A stretch of 64,000 nucleotides of DNA. Source: an uncultured Collinsella sp. (GTDB lineage Bacteria; Actinomycetota; Coriobacteriia; Coriobacteriales; Coriobacteriaceae). The notes below the pieces were generated by a model, which saw only the letters and a program-made list of their open reading frames with translations, did no database searches and had not been told where the DNA came from. Of this stretch, positions 57,168 to 64,000 are shown in pieces. The stretch spans positions 88,078 to 152,077 of the forward strand of contig UQPF01000004.1 in NCBI GenBank assembly GCA_900542905.1. Direction: 5' to 3'. A program made the translations under genes and the position numbers. The stretch's first letter is position 1. Each line of letters opens with the position of its first letter.

Positions 57168-59945
57168 ATGGCACAGGAATTCACTTTTACCGTTAACGGC
57201 GTCGAGCACACGACGACCCAAAACAAACCGTTGCTGCGCTACCTGCGCGACGACCTGCACATTCATTCCGCCAAGGACGGCTGCTCCGAGGGCGCGTGCG
57301 GTACCTGCACCATCCATGTGGACGGTGCGGCCGTCAAGGCGTGCGTACTGACCACCGCTCTTGCCGCCGGCCGTAACATCGTGACCGTCGAGGGCCTGCC
57401 CCAGGACGTGCGCGAGGCCTTTGTGTACGCCTTTGGCGCCGTGGGCGCCGTGCAGTGCGGTTTTTGCATCCCCGGTATGGTCATGGCGGGTGCGGCGCTC
57501 ATCGCCGAGGACCCCGAGCCCACCGAGGAGCAGATCAAGTACGCCATTCGCGGTAACGTCTGTCGCTGCACCGGCTACAAAAAGATTATCGAGGGCATCT
57601 CGCTGGCCGCTGCGGTGCTCCGCGGCGAAAAGCAGATCGACGAGGACCTGGAGCGCGGCGATGACTACGGCGTGGGCAAGCGCGCCTTCCGTATTGACGT
57701 GCGCAAGAAGGTGCTCGGCGAGGGCAAGTATCCCGACGACATCGACGAGCTCGATCAGCCGGGCCTGACCTATGCCAGCGCCGTGCGCTCCAAGTATCCG
57801 CGCGCCCGCGTGCTCTCCATCGACACCTCCAAGGCCGAGGCCCTGCCCGGTGTGGTGGGCATCCTGCGCGCCGAGGACGTGCCGGTCAACCAGGTCGGCC
57901 ACCTTATCCAGGACTGGGACGTCATGATCGCTCAGGGCGATATCACCCGCTGCGTGGGCGATGCCATCGTGCTGGTGGTCGCCGAGGACGAGGCGACGCT
58001 CGAGAAGGCCAAGAAGCTCGTAAAGATTGACTACGAGCCGTTGGAGCCCGTGCGCAACATTGTGGAGGCCAGGGCCGCCGACGCCCCGCGCCTGCATGAC
58101 AGCTTCTTTGCCTTTGGCAACACAGTGGAGCTCAAGGACAACGTGTGCCAGAGCCGTCATGTGACGCGCGGCGACGCCGCCAAGGCGCTGGCCGAAAGCG
58201 CGTTCACCGTGACGCAGCGCTTTACCACGCCCTTTACCGAGCATGCCTTCTTGGAGCCCGAGTGTGCCGTTGCCTTCCCGTACAAGAACGGCGTCAAGGT
58301 GCAGTCGACCGACCAGGGTGCCTACGATACGCGCAAAGAGTGCGCTCACATGTTTGGCTGGGATAGCGAGCCCGAGCGCGTGGTTGTAGAGACCATGCTC
58401 GTGGGTGGCGGCTTTGGCGGCAAGGAGGACGTGTCCATCCAGCACCTGGCCGCGCTCGCCGCCTATAAGTTCCAACGTCCTGTGAAGTGTAAGCTCACGC
58501 GTGCCGAGTCGCTCGCTTTCCATCCCAAGCGCCATGCCATGGACGGCACCTTTACGCTGGGCTGCGACGCCGAGGGCAACTTTACCGGCCTAGACTGCGA
58601 GATCAACTTTGACACCGGCGCCTACGCGTCGCTGTGCGGCCCGGTGCTCGAGCGCGCCTGTACGCATGCCGTCGGCCCCTACAAGTACCAGAACACCGAC
58701 ATCCGCGGCTTTGGCTACTACACCAACAACCCGCCCGCCGGTGCGTACCGCGGCTTTGGCGTTTGCCAGTCCGAGTTTGCGCTCGAGAGCCTGATCGACC
58801 TGCTGGCAGAGAAAGTCGGCCTGGATCCGTGGGAGATTCGCTACCGCAACGCCATCGAGCCGGGCGAGGTTTTGCCCAACGGTCAGATTGCCGACTGCTC
58901 CACGGCGCTGAAGGAGACACTGCTCGAGGTCAAGGATGCCTACTATGCGCATCCCGGACACGCCGGTATCGCCTGCGCCATGAAGAACGCCGGCGTGGGC
59001 GTTGGCCTGCCCGATGCCGGCCGCTGCAAGATTCGCATCGAGGGCGGCGTGGCCGTGGTCTATGCCGCCACGTCCGACATCGGCCAGGGCTGCAACACCG
59101 TCTTTTTGCAGGACGTTGCCGAGGCATGCGGCCTGCCGCTTCGCTGCATCGCCAACGGCGAGTGCTCCACCGAGAACGCTCCCGACTCCGGCACCACGTC
59201 TGGCTCGCGTCAGACGGTCGTGACCGGCGAGGCCGTGCGCGGTGCCGCCTTCCTGCTGCGCGATGCCATGCTTGACATCGAGGCCGGCAAGTCTGCGCCC
59301 GCCGCTCCCGTGAATGCGCATGGTGACGGCGTCAAAATCGAGTACGACGACGGTCGCGCCTATCAGCTGCACACGCAGGAGCTCGTCGCCGGCCAGGGTA
59401 TGCATCCTCAGGATCCCGCGGCCGCCATCAAGGCGCTCGAGGGATGCGAGTTTGGCTACGTGTACCTGGAGCCGACCGACAAGCTGGGTGCGGATGTTCC
59501 CAACCCCAAGAGCCACATCTGCTACGGCTTTGCCACGCATGTGGTCATTTTGGACGATGGCGGTCGCGTGAGTGAGATCTATGCCGCGCACGATTCCGGC
59601 AAGGTGGTCAACCCCATCTCCATCCAGGGTCAGATCGAAGGTGGCGTGCTCATGGGTATGGGCTATGCGCTTACCGAGGACTGGCCGCTCAAGGACTGCG
59701 TGCCCCAGGCAAGGTACGGCACGCTTGGGCTGTTCCGTGCGCCCGAGATTCCGGATATCCACGCCATTTACGTGGAGAAGGACGAGCTGTTGCCCGTGGC
59801 ATACGGCGGCAAGGGCATTGGAGAGATCGCAACGATTCCCACGGCGCCCGCCGTACAGAACGCCTATCGCGCATTTGACGGCAAGCTGCGTCCCGATCTG
59901 CCCATGGTGGATACGCCCTACAGCCGCGTTCGCAACCGCGGGTAG
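57168..59945 (+). CDS. xdhD: Molybdenum hydroxylase, selenium-dependent xanthine dehydrogenase type (XdhD-like)
   Basis: 925 residues. An N-terminal plant-type 2Fe-2S domain with Cys39, Cys44, Cys47 and Cys59, a second cluster domain (QCGFCIPGMVMAG, CRCTGYKKIIEG), no FAD domain, then the large molybdopterin domain: VGGGFGGKEDVSIQHLAALAA, NPPAGAYRGFGVCQSEFALE, TSDIGQGCNTVFLQ and the base-bearing GKGIGEIATIPTAPAVQNAY. The missing FAD domain and the ssnA/ygfK linkage fit the selenium-dependent hydroxylases. Selenium genes (selD, yqeB, yqeC) are not in the window, so selenium dependence is inferred. Confidence 0.88.
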   Translation: MAQEFTFTVNGVEHTTTQNKPLLRYLRDDLHIHSAKDGCSEGACGTCTIHVDGAAVKACVLTTALAAGRNIVTVEGLPQDVREAFVYAFGAVGAVQCGFCIPGMVMAGAALIAEDPEPTEEQIKYAIRGNVCRCTGYKKIIEGISLAAAVLRGEKQIDEDLERGDDYGVGKRAFRIDVRKKVLGEGKYPDDIDELDQPGLTYASAVRSKYPRARVLSIDTSKAEALPGVVGILRAEDVPVNQVGHLIQDWDVMIAQGDITRCVGDAIVLVVAEDEATLEKAKKLVKIDYEPLEPVRNIVEARAADAPRLHDSFFAFGNTVELKDNVCQSRHVTRGDAAKALAESAFTVTQRFTTPFTEHAFLEPECAVAFPYKNGVKVQSTDQGAYDTRKECAHMFGWDSEPERVVVETMLVGGGFGGKEDVSIQHLAALAAYKFQRPVKCKLTRAESLAFHPKRHAMDGTFTLGCDAEGNFTGLDCEINFDTGAYASLCGPVLERACTHAVGPYKYQNTDIRGFGYYTNNPPAGAYRGFGVCQSEFALESLIDLLAEKVGLDPWEIRYRNAIEPGEVLPNGQIADCSTALKETLLEVKDAYYAHPGHAGIACAMKNAGVGVGLPDAGRCKIRIEGGVAVVYAATSDIGQGCNTVFLQDVAEACGLPLRCIANGECSTENAPDSGTTSGSRQTVVTGEAVRGAAFLLRDAMLDIEAGKSAPAAPVNAHGDGVKIEYDDGRAYQLHTQELVAGQGMHPQDPAAAIKALEGCEFGYVYLEPTDKLGADVPNPKSHICYGFATHVVILDDGGRVSEIYAAHDSGKVVNPISIQGQIEGGVLMGMGYALTEDWPLKDCVPQARYGTLGLFRAPEIPDIHAIYVEKDELLPVAYGGKGIGEIATIPTAPAVQNAYRAFDGKLRPDLPMVDTPYSRVRNRG

Positions 59946-60012
59946 GGTGGGGCACGGACGACCATTGCTGATGGGCTGTTCGCGCTCAACATCAACTGTA
60001 TATGCTGCGCCT

Positions 60013-60046
60013 TTGGCCCCAGCTCCATCGCGAGTCGGGGCCTTTT
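60013..60046 (+). terminator. Terminator of the purine operon
   Basis: GGCCCCAGCTC pairs with GAGTCGGGGCC (one bulge) and is followed by TTTTGTTT. Confidence 0.85.
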
Positions 60047-60067
60047 GTTTGGAGTGCCTCCGCATAC

Positions 60068-60342
60068 GGAAACTGCATCCCGGATTTCGGCTCCAGAATG
60101 GGACGTACTTTCCGGAACAGCAGGAAACCGGAAACTGCGTCCCAGTTTGAGCGTCTATTCCGGGATGCAGTTTCCGCTGGGCGCTTCAACCGGAAAGTCT
60201 GTCCCATTCTAGGCCTTGATTCCGGGACACGGTTTCCGCTAGGCATGCCATCTGGAAAGTACATCCCGTTTTGAGCGCTCAATTTGGGACATGGTTTTCG
60301 CGGGTGCTGCCAACCGGAAAGTGTGTCCCAGTTTGGTGGGCA
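60068..60342. repeat. 62-bp hairpin repeat array A (4.5 units)
   Basis: Units begin GGAAA at 60068, 60130, 60192, 60254 and 60316: a strict 62-bp period. Each full unit has GGAAA-N5-TCCC on the left and GGGA-N5/6-TTTCC on the right, so it folds as a hairpin with a variable loop of about 20 nt. The last unit is a left half only. Short ORFs running through the array are products of the repeat. Confidence 0.88.
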
Positions 60343-60365
60343 GGCGGGCATAAGCTCAGCAGCTC

Positions 60366-61364
60366 CTACAGCTCAATATCGTTGAGCCATGTCGGCAGCG
60401 CGGTCTGCCGGATGCCTGCCGTCTGCAGCTTTTTGGCGAGCATTCCTGTCGAGCGGACCTCGTTCATGGTAAAGCGCAGCAGGGGGTGACCGTAGAGCGA
60501 TAGGTGCGCTTCGCGCTGTCGTTCGGCAACGAGCGCCTCGGCGGTGGTGCGTCCGGCCAGCATGGTCTGGTCGGTATATTTGATGAGCCCGTCGAGCTCG
60601 CCCAGCGTGAGTTCCCGCGCCTGGCGCTCCCAGGCAAAGTCCGTTCGTATGGGCTTGGCCGAATCGAAGGGGTCCGTCAACTCGTATTGAAGCCAGTCGG
60701 GCGCAAAGCCCGTCTCGATCATGACGGCTCGGGCGACCGATTCCCCGCCGCTCTCGGCGCGGGCGTCGGCATATCGAAGCGTTGTGAGGGCGGTGCGAAT
60801 CGCGCGACCATTGCGGGCAGTCGCTCGTTGCTCAACGGCCTCCATCAGCTGTTCCGGCGCAAGGCCGAGCTTTGAGATCGCCGAATCGGCAATGGGCATG
60901 CCGTCGGCAAAACCAGTTTGCAGCAGGCAATCTGTGGCCGTTTGGATGGGCGGCGTTACCGATATGCCGGCTCTGCGTATTGCTCCGGCCGGCTCAATCT
61001 GGTGTCGCTGAATATGTGCGCCCGGACGAGCCGACGGCTTTGTCGAGCTGCAAACATGCACGACGTTCAGGTGTCGCCACGAGACCTCGAGCCCCAGCAG
61101 GCAAGCTGCCGAAAACGAGCAGAACGTCCAATCGGGATGGATGATCGCAAGGGCGCGGAGGATTTCGCAATGGCGTTGCGCTCGGTTGAGTTCATCCCAG
61201 CGCGTTTTTCGCGCAAACAACCCCGGCATGGGCGAGACAACCGTGCCGCCGGTGCGCCGAAGGAGCGCTTTTCGGATCGCCGTGCTCGGGGGAATCAGAC
61301 AGCGCCTCTCTTGTTCGGCTTGAGTGAGCAGTTGGTCGATGAGCTGGTCATTGCAATGGGTCAT
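60366..61364 (-). CDS. AbiEi-like/DUF559-like accessory protein
   Basis: 332 residues. N-terminal helices (DELNRAQRHCEILRALAIIHPDWTFCSFSAACLLGLEVSW) resemble the AbiEi antitoxin or type IV TA N-domain. The C-terminal half (GGESVARAVMIETGFAPDWLQYELTDPF, IRTDFAWERQARELTLGELDG) resembles Vsr/DUF559-type nuclease-like domains with E...D...E spacing. I am unsure of the function; defence, toxin-antitoxin or host-specific roles are possible. AAAAGGAGG lies upstream of the ATG. Its flanks are repeat arrays A and B. Confidence 0.6.
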   Translation of the reverse strand: MTHCNDQLIDQLLTQAEQERRCLIPPSTAIRKALLRRTGGTVVSPMPGLFARKTRWDELNRAQRHCEILRALAIIHPDWTFCSFSAACLLGLEVSWRHLNVVHVCSSTKPSARPGAHIQRHQIEPAGAIRRAGISVTPPIQTATDCLLQTGFADGMPIADSAISKLGLAPEQLMEAVEQRATARNGRAIRTALTTLRYADARAESGGESVARAVMIETGFAPDWLQYELTDPFDSAKPIRTDFAWERQARELTLGELDGLIKYTDQTMLAGRTTAEALVAERQREAHLSLYGHPLLRFTMNEVRSTGMLAKKLQTAGIRQTALPTWLNDIEL

Positions 61365-61660
61365 GAGCTACCACCTCCTTTTGGGTAGCAAAAACGTATC
61401 AGCTGGAACTTGCCGCTCAGCTGACCAAAAGCTGACCAAAATCTAACCATGCAGGTAGATGACCTGCTTTTGGCGACATATTTCTTGTTTGAATCGGTGG
61501 GCGGCAATCGGCGACCGTGAACGGTAACTGGATATGAAGTCTTGGTAAGTTTCGAGACGTGTACTTTTTGAAAAAGAGCATTCTATCTGCTGTTTTGTGT
61601 TTCTGGATCGCATATTTGAAGGCATGTGATAAGGGCGGAGGATCGTCGTCTTGTACCTGA

Positions 61661-61832
61661 GGAAACCGTGACCCGGAATGAGCGCTCGGAATGGGATGCA
61701 TTTTCCGGTAGAAGCTTCAGCGGAAACCGCATCCCAGAATTCAGGCTCAGAGCGGGAAGCGCTTTCCGGATGACATGTTTGGCGGAAACTACGGCCCAGT
61801 TTTTGGCCCCAGAACGGGATACATTTTCCGGA
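61661..61832. repeat. 62-bp hairpin repeat array B (3 units)
   Basis: GGAAAC units begin at 61661, 61722 and 61784 (spacings 61 and 62). Same GGAAA...TCCC/GGGA...TTTCC architecture as arrays A and C, with unit sequences that differ from each other in the non-stem positions. The stretch 61365-61660 before it holds no gene I can support. Confidence 0.87.
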
Positions 61833-61886
61833 ACGGTCCACGTGCGGCGGTGTATCGCCCCTTTTCGTGCGCCGCTTGTCGAATTA

Positions 61887-61936
61887 CGTTATAGCTAGCT
61901 ATATTATAGGAAGGTATAATATGGCTAGCTATAACG
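61887..61936. promoter_or_regulatory. 22-bp palindrome with embedded TATAAT upstream of the ATPase gene
   Basis: Arms 61887-61908 and 61915-61936 pair at 21 of 22 around a 6-nt loop GGAAGG; the core motif is TATAGCTAGCTATA-like. TATAAT at 61915-61920 lies at the inner edge of the right arm. No matching -35 is evident. It ends 18 nt before the start codon, overlapping the ribosome-binding region, so an autoregulatory operator or mRNA hairpin is plausible. Confidence 0.6.
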
Positions 61937-61954
61937 TGAAGGAAGGATGGCCCT

Positions 61955-63361
61955 ATGTTTATCGGAAGAACAGCGGAAATGTCCGAGCTCAATCGACTGT
62001 ATGGCACGGGCTCCTTTGAGATGCCTGTGATTTACGGCCGCCGTCGCGTGGGTAAAACGCGCCTTATCACAGAGTTTATCCAAGGCAAGAAGGCTATTTA
62101 CTTTCAAGCTCGTCGTACCAATGCAGAGGCAAACCTGCATGGCTTTAGCCAGGCGATACTTGCGGGCTCCGTTGGTGCTGCGGGCGTGTCGTTTCGTAGT
62201 TTTGACGAGGCGTTCGATGCATTGGCCACCATGGCTCGCACGGAACGTTTGATTGTCGTGATTGACGAGTATCCCTATCTCGCCCAATCGAATCCCGAGA
62301 TCAGCTCGTTGCTGCAAGACAAGATCGATCACTTGTACAAAGAGACCAAGCTCATGCTTATCCTGTGCGGCTCGTCTCTTTCGTTTATGGAGGAACAGGT
62401 GTTGGGCTACGAGAGCCCACTATACGGTAGGCGTACGGCCCAGTTTAAGATCTTGCCGCTCGATTTTATGACGACCCTCGGCCTGTGGCAGAGCATGGGT
62501 CGCGAAGACGCTGCAGTTTGCTATGGCATGACGGGCGGCATTCCTGCATATATCGAGAAAGTCGATCCTGCCGCACCGCTCAAGGACAACATCAAACGTC
62601 TTTTTCTTACTCCTACGGGCTATCTCTTTGAGGAGCCGAGTAACCTGCTATTGCAAGAGTGCCGCAATCCCGAGCAATATGATGCAATCGTGCAAGCAAT
62701 TGCTCAGGGGCGCTCGAAGATCTCAGAGATTGCGAGCTCTACGGGAATCCCTGCGAGCAACGTAAAGAGCTATGTGGATAAGCTGGCGTCGCTTGGGATT
62801 GTCGAGCGCGAGCTGCCCCTAAACGAGACGAGCAATAAGCGAGCCGTGTATCTGCTGAGCGATCAGATGTTTAGGTTCTGGTACAAGTTTGTGCCGCAGA
62901 ACATTGGGCTGATTCAAAACGATATGGCCGAGATGGCGTATAAGCGCATTGAGCCGCACGTATCGGATTACATGGGTACGGTCTTTGAGCTCATATGCAG
63001 ACAATACGTGTACGAACTCGCGCGGGCGGGCCAGCTCGATGTGGTTCCGGCGAGCGTCGGGCGCTGGTGGGGGACGGATAATCGCACGCATACGCAGGAA
63101 GAAATCGACTTGATTGTTGACGATGGCGAGGACACTGCGCTGTTTGCGGAGTGCAAATGGCGCAATGAGCCGGTGGGCGAAGACGTGCTGCAAAAGCTCG
63201 TATACCGAAGCGAGCTCTTTAGACGGCAACGAAAAAGCTATGCACTTTTCTCAAAAAGCGGCTTTACGCAGGGATGTCAGGAAGCTGCGGCGAGCAGGGG
63301 AGATGCCAAGCTGATTTCGTTTGCCGAGATGTGTGAGCGGGATAACGCTGCTCGGGGGTAA
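61955..63361 (+). CDS. AAA ATPase with C-terminal DUF234 nuclease-like domain
   Basis: 468 residues. Walker A is in VIYGRRRVGKTRLITEF (about residues 25-41) and Walker B in LIVVIDEYPYLAQ; sensor-like LILCGSSLSFMEE follows. A winged-helix segment (ISEIASSTGIPASNVKSYVDKLASLGIVER) precedes the C-terminal DUF234 domain with EEIDLIVDDGEDTALFAECKWR, a D...ExK pattern of restriction-like nucleases. These ATPases are common in archaea and gut anaerobes; their function is unknown. GAAGGAAGG precedes the ATG. Codon use is more A/T-tolerant than in the core genes. Confidence 0.85.
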   Translation: MFIGRTAEMSELNRLYGTGSFEMPVIYGRRRVGKTRLITEFIQGKKAIYFQARRTNAEANLHGFSQAILAGSVGAAGVSFRSFDEAFDALATMARTERLIVVIDEYPYLAQSNPEISSLLQDKIDHLYKETKLMLILCGSSLSFMEEQVLGYESPLYGRRTAQFKILPLDFMTTLGLWQSMGREDAAVCYGMTGGIPAYIEKVDPAAPLKDNIKRLFLTPTGYLFEEPSNLLLQECRNPEQYDAIVQAIAQGRSKISEIASSTGIPASNVKSYVDKLASLGIVERELPLNETSNKRAVYLLSDQMFRFWYKFVPQNIGLIQNDMAEMAYKRIEPHVSDYMGTVFELICRQYVYELARAGQLDVVPASVGRWWGTDNRTHTQEEIDLIVDDGEDTALFAECKWRNEPVGEDVLQKLVYRSELFRRQRKSYALFSKSGFTQGCQEAAASRGDAKLISFAEMCERDNAARG

Positions 63362-63427
63362 AGCCTGTCCTCGAATGGCTGGAACGGGGCCCTCTGTTGT
63401 CGTGCTAGTTGCCAGCGGAATGCCGGT

Positions 63428-63700
63428 GGAAAGCGTGTCCCAGATTTCGGCCCCAGAGTGGGATGTCGTTTCCGGATCGGCCCTCAGGCGGAAACTACGA
63501 CCCGGAATTTGGCTCCAAAACGGGATACGCTTTCCCGGTGGCATCTCTAGCGGAAACTGCATCCCGGAATGAGCTCTCGGAACGGGACACGCTTTCCCAT
63601 CGGGGCTTCAAACGGAAACCGTGTCCCGGAATCGAGCCTCAGGGTGGGACGCATTTTCCGGTAGAGGCCTGGGACGGAAGGCGTGTCCCAGAATCCGGCT
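63428..63700. repeat. 62-bp hairpin repeat array C (4.5 units)
   Basis: GGAAA units begin at 63428, 63490, 63552 and 63614, with a final half unit (GGAAG) at 63676: exactly 62 bp each. Same architecture and same terminal half unit as array A. Confidence 0.88.
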
Positions 63701-63759
63701 AATCCGATGGCCAGGTGGTTGAGCGAGCGGGCTCCGGGGCTCCATTACTGAAAATTCAT

Positions 63760-63788
63760 TTGTTAAACCTGGCAACCGTAGGTAGAAT
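63760..63788 (+). promoter_or_regulatory. Promoter of the candidate ncRNA
   Basis: TTGTTA (63760-63765), a 17-nt spacer and TAGAAT (63783-63788): good sigma-A spacing, with transcription expected from about 63795. Confidence 0.65.
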
Positions 63789-63794
63789 AAAGTC

Positions 63795-63940
63795 GACGGC
63801 AGCCCAAGGGTGATAGCTGGGCAGCGCCGTTACTTAGTTCAAGGGGTCAATGCCTTAACGGCGTCGACCCCTCTAATATGAGAAAGCCATTGTCAATAGG
63901 CGTGTTTGTTCGAGCCCGGTTTTAAACCGGGCTTTTTCGT
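63795..63940 (+). ncRNA. Candidate structured non-coding RNA or leader
   Basis: About 145 nt between a good promoter and a strong terminator, with no ORF. Helices visible: GCCCA/TGGGC (63802-63806 with 63818-63822); GCCGTTA/TAACGGC (63826-63832 with 63856-63862); and AGGGGTC in the loop of that helix (63842-63848), which pairs with GACCCCT (63866-63872) to make an H-type pseudoknot. GTCGACG (63792-63798) can pair with CGTCGAC (63862-63868) as a competing fold. I could not match it to a known RNA class. Confidence 0.55.
63913..63940 (+). terminator. Terminator at the end of the candidate ncRNA
   Basis: AGCCCGGTTT paired with AAACCGGGCT, followed by TTTTTCG. The remaining 60 nt to the window edge hold only a small GCTTGCCTGGCAAGC hairpin. 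Confidence 0.9.
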
Positions 63941-64000
63941 TTCCCGTCGGGAGGGGCCGCGCACGCTGCACGTTTAGTCGACGCTTGCCTGGCAAGCTAA

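Noticed and set aside
56640..58535. 631-codon - strand frame opposite the polyferredoxin and hydroxylase
   Set aside because: Shadow frame; low-complexity Val/Gly/His-rich product.
60002..60274. Short frames through repeat array A (also 61443-61841 and 63251-63562)
   Set aside because: Peptides only reflect the 62-bp repeat read in three frames; no ribosome sites.
60068..63700. CRISPR array
   Set aside because: The 62-bp period is tempting, but there is no identical repeat with unique spacers; the conserved parts are two complementary half-stems, and no cas genes are present.
63907..63935. tRNA T-arm (GTTCGAGCCCGG)
   Set aside because: No acceptor stem, D-arm or anticodon arm could be built; the match belongs to the terminator stem.

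Overview
The window reads as a chromosomal segment of a high-GC anaerobic actinobacterium. Gene content and protein character point to the class Coriobacteriia, most likely Collinsella or a close relative. The support is FabK in place of FabI, a fused AccD-AccA, an SsnA/YgfK/molybdenum-hydroxylase module, and G/C-ending codons. The genus is an inference from memory, not from a search. Genes are dense and mostly on the + strand.

Layout. 1-6660: the 3' part of feoB, an MFS exporter, a GH13 amylase, a family-6 (hypoxanthine) DNA glycosylase, an uncharacterised protein and an aminotransferase. 6661-17715: rplJL, galU and rpoBC, separated by terminators. 17854-19399: an ECF sigma factor and its membrane partner, bracketed by inverted repeat copies. 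19400-23553: the str operon rpsL-rpsG-fusA-rpsJ, with no tuf. 23608-33734: birA diverging from a type II fatty acid synthesis operon (fabH-acpP-fabK-fabD-fabG-fabF-accB-fabZ-accC-accDA). 33775-36960: a PTS IIC, a CDF metal exporter and a histidine phosphatase. 37409-43258: the S10 operon from rplC to rplX; it lacks rpsJ, which sits 14 kb upstream, and stops before rplE. 43660-50217: a Gfo/Idh/MocA oxidoreductase with a DeoR regulator, an RluA pseudouridine synthase, a U32 peptidase-family protein, ridA and a YheO-type regulator. 50570-59945: NCS2 permease, SsnA, YgfK, polyferredoxin and a selenium-dependent-type molybdenum hydroxylase. 60062-64000: an accessory region with an AbiEi-like protein and an AAA ATPase/DUF234 protein, interleaved with three arrays of 62-bp hairpin repeats, and a candidate structured RNA at the right edge.

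How it works together. The centre of the window is growth machinery: transcription, translation, fatty acid synthesis, and the biotin ligase that activates AccB. The right half carries purine or N-heterocycle catabolism.

The most unusual structure is not in the genes. Three palindromic elements share one central core (67 nt identical in two copies, a diverged version in the third) inside long inverted arms that differ completely between loci. Each lies just upstream of a ribosomal-protein operon (rplJL, rpsL, rplC). Other noteworthy signals are the strict 62-bp hairpin arrays around the AbiEi-like and ATPase genes, a pseudoknot-capable RNA with its own promoter and terminator at 63760-63940, a duplicated 17-bp operator at the fatty acid operon promoter, and a motif GGAYACGCCCG shared upstream of three ribosomal transcription units.
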